A stretch of DNA of 64,000 nt, from assembly GCA_027486835.1 (NCBI GenBank), contig JAIXOJ010000185.1:1-64000 (forward strand), read 5' to 3'. Every line of letters begins with the position of its first letter. Position 1 is the stretch's first letter. Positions 63,649 to 64,000 of the stretch are shown here, in pieces. The position numbers were made by a program, and so were the translations under genes. The notes under the pieces are model-generated. The model did no database searches. It had not been told where the DNA came from and saw only the letters and a program-made list of their open reading frames with translations. Source of the DNA: Chitinophagaceae bacterium (GTDB lineage Bacteria > Bacteroidota > Bacteroidia > Chitinophagales > Chitinophagaceae).

Positions 63649-63999
63649 TTAATCAATTTGAGGTGGTTTAAAATGAATTACTTTTATTTCGGGTGGTTGT
63701 GGTGTTATTACAGATCTGGTGTCGAGTAAAAATATTCCATGAATTTTTTGATGTTTACTACTTTCAATAAAATTTCGTAATGATTTTATTACAGGGTAAA
63801 ATATTTTGTCAAAACTGCCAGTTTGTTTTATGCGTAATGTGTCATCATTGGAAATTATTTGAATTGCAAGGCTTGGACAGTCAACACAACCTGAATCTTT
63901 TGATTTTATATTACTGTCACTCCGAATTTTTAAGAAAGTTGTGTCAAGTAGGTCAAAAATTGTATCGGGAAGTATGCCGTAATAGCTAAAGTCCGAAAG
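63649..63999 (-). CDS. 3' part of a gene entering from the right edge (partial)
   Basis: On the - strand the frame is open from the window edge (first full codon at 63997-63999) to a TAA at 63649-63651, giving 116 residues. Visible text includes YYGILPDTIFDLLDTTFLKI, a CVDCPSLAIQIISNDDTLRI segment with a CxxC pair, and a Pro-rich end (TPQPPEIKVIHFKPPQID). The CxxCPxL.I...D strand pattern resembles small exported DUF6438-like domains, but this is only a resemblance. The start is outside the window. Confidence 0.65.
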   Translation of the reverse strand, partial: LSDFSYYGILPDTIFDLLDTTFLKIRSDSNIKSKDSGCVDCPSLAIQIISNDDTLRIKQTGSFDKIFYPVIKSLRNFIESSKHQKIHGIFLLDTRSVITPQPPEIKVIHFKPPQID

Positions 64000-64000
64000 C

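Noticed and set aside
1-64000. tRNA or rRNA genes
   Set aside because: Scanning the spacers for the T-loop GGTTCRANNCC with a matching acceptor stem, and for conserved rRNA text, showed none.

Overview
The window is a stretch of Bacteroidota chromosome, most likely from the Chitinophagaceae or a close relative. The evidence is the division/cell-wall (dcw) gene order, FtsI with a C-terminal PASTA domain, MraY with a large insertion, a very long FtsZ tail, AT-rich spacers without clear Shine-Dalgarno sequences, DGPF/YCII genes, and DUF-type families seen mainly in this phylum. No rRNA, tRNA, CRISPR array, transposase or integrase was seen.

Layout. 1-17.9 kb: a terminator, then a dcw cluster on the + strand: mraZ, rsmH, ftsL-like, ftsI, murE, mraY, murD, ftsW, murG, murC, ftsQ, ftsA, ftsZ. 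Three 10-bp-spaced MraZ-box-like repeats precede mraZ, and a strong hairpin separates ftsA from ftsZ. murB is missing here but lies at 56-57 kb. 18-21 kb: small accessory genes (XRE-nucleotidyltransferase fusion, antitoxin-like orphan, two hypothetical proteins) and two tandem arrays built on a ~21-bp register, one of them with CACGTG cores. 21-26 kb: an accessory run of single-gene units on the + strand (DUF2071, lipoprotein, 54-aa ORF, membrane protein, DUF6934-like pair, leucine-rich repeat protein) separated by diverged copies of two intergenic repeat families, so the layout resembles gene cassettes. 26-30 kb: a stress/detoxification group (two YCII/DGPF proteins, Ohr, quinone oxidoreductase, a nonsense-interrupted NmrA-like gene, a VOC protein) with three ECF42-like promoter motifs of identical spacing. 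30-34.5 kb: a secreted sugar-dehydrogenase-like protein, a Fic gene split by one stop codon, and hypothetical genes.

34.9-40.7 kb: a compact biosynthetic cluster (UbiA prenyltransferase, type III polyketide synthase, methyltransferase, FAD oxidoreductase), then a dipeptide epimerase and a SpoU/TrmH rRNA/tRNA methyltransferase. The cluster suggests a methylated, oxidised and perhaps prenylated phenolic lipid or quinone. 41-46 kb: a TlpA-like thioredoxin, a hypothetical gene, a 42-bp repeat array, and a GH3-family gene preceded by a 54-bp array and bracketed by ~200-bp direct repeats. 46-58 kb: mostly housekeeping genes (Nif3, C4 zinc-ribbon protein, TPR protein, MarC, NA37 nucleoid protein, Ycf48-like protein, PlsY, M48 lipoprotein peptidase, YdeI-like, barrel-like protein, murB, Rossmann-fold protein). 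58-63.4 kb: sbcC and sbcD on the - strand. A partial - strand gene runs off the right edge.

The strongest leads are the type III PKS cluster, the triple ECF42-like promoter around duplicated YCII genes, the cassette-like array at 21-26 kb and the repeat arrays.
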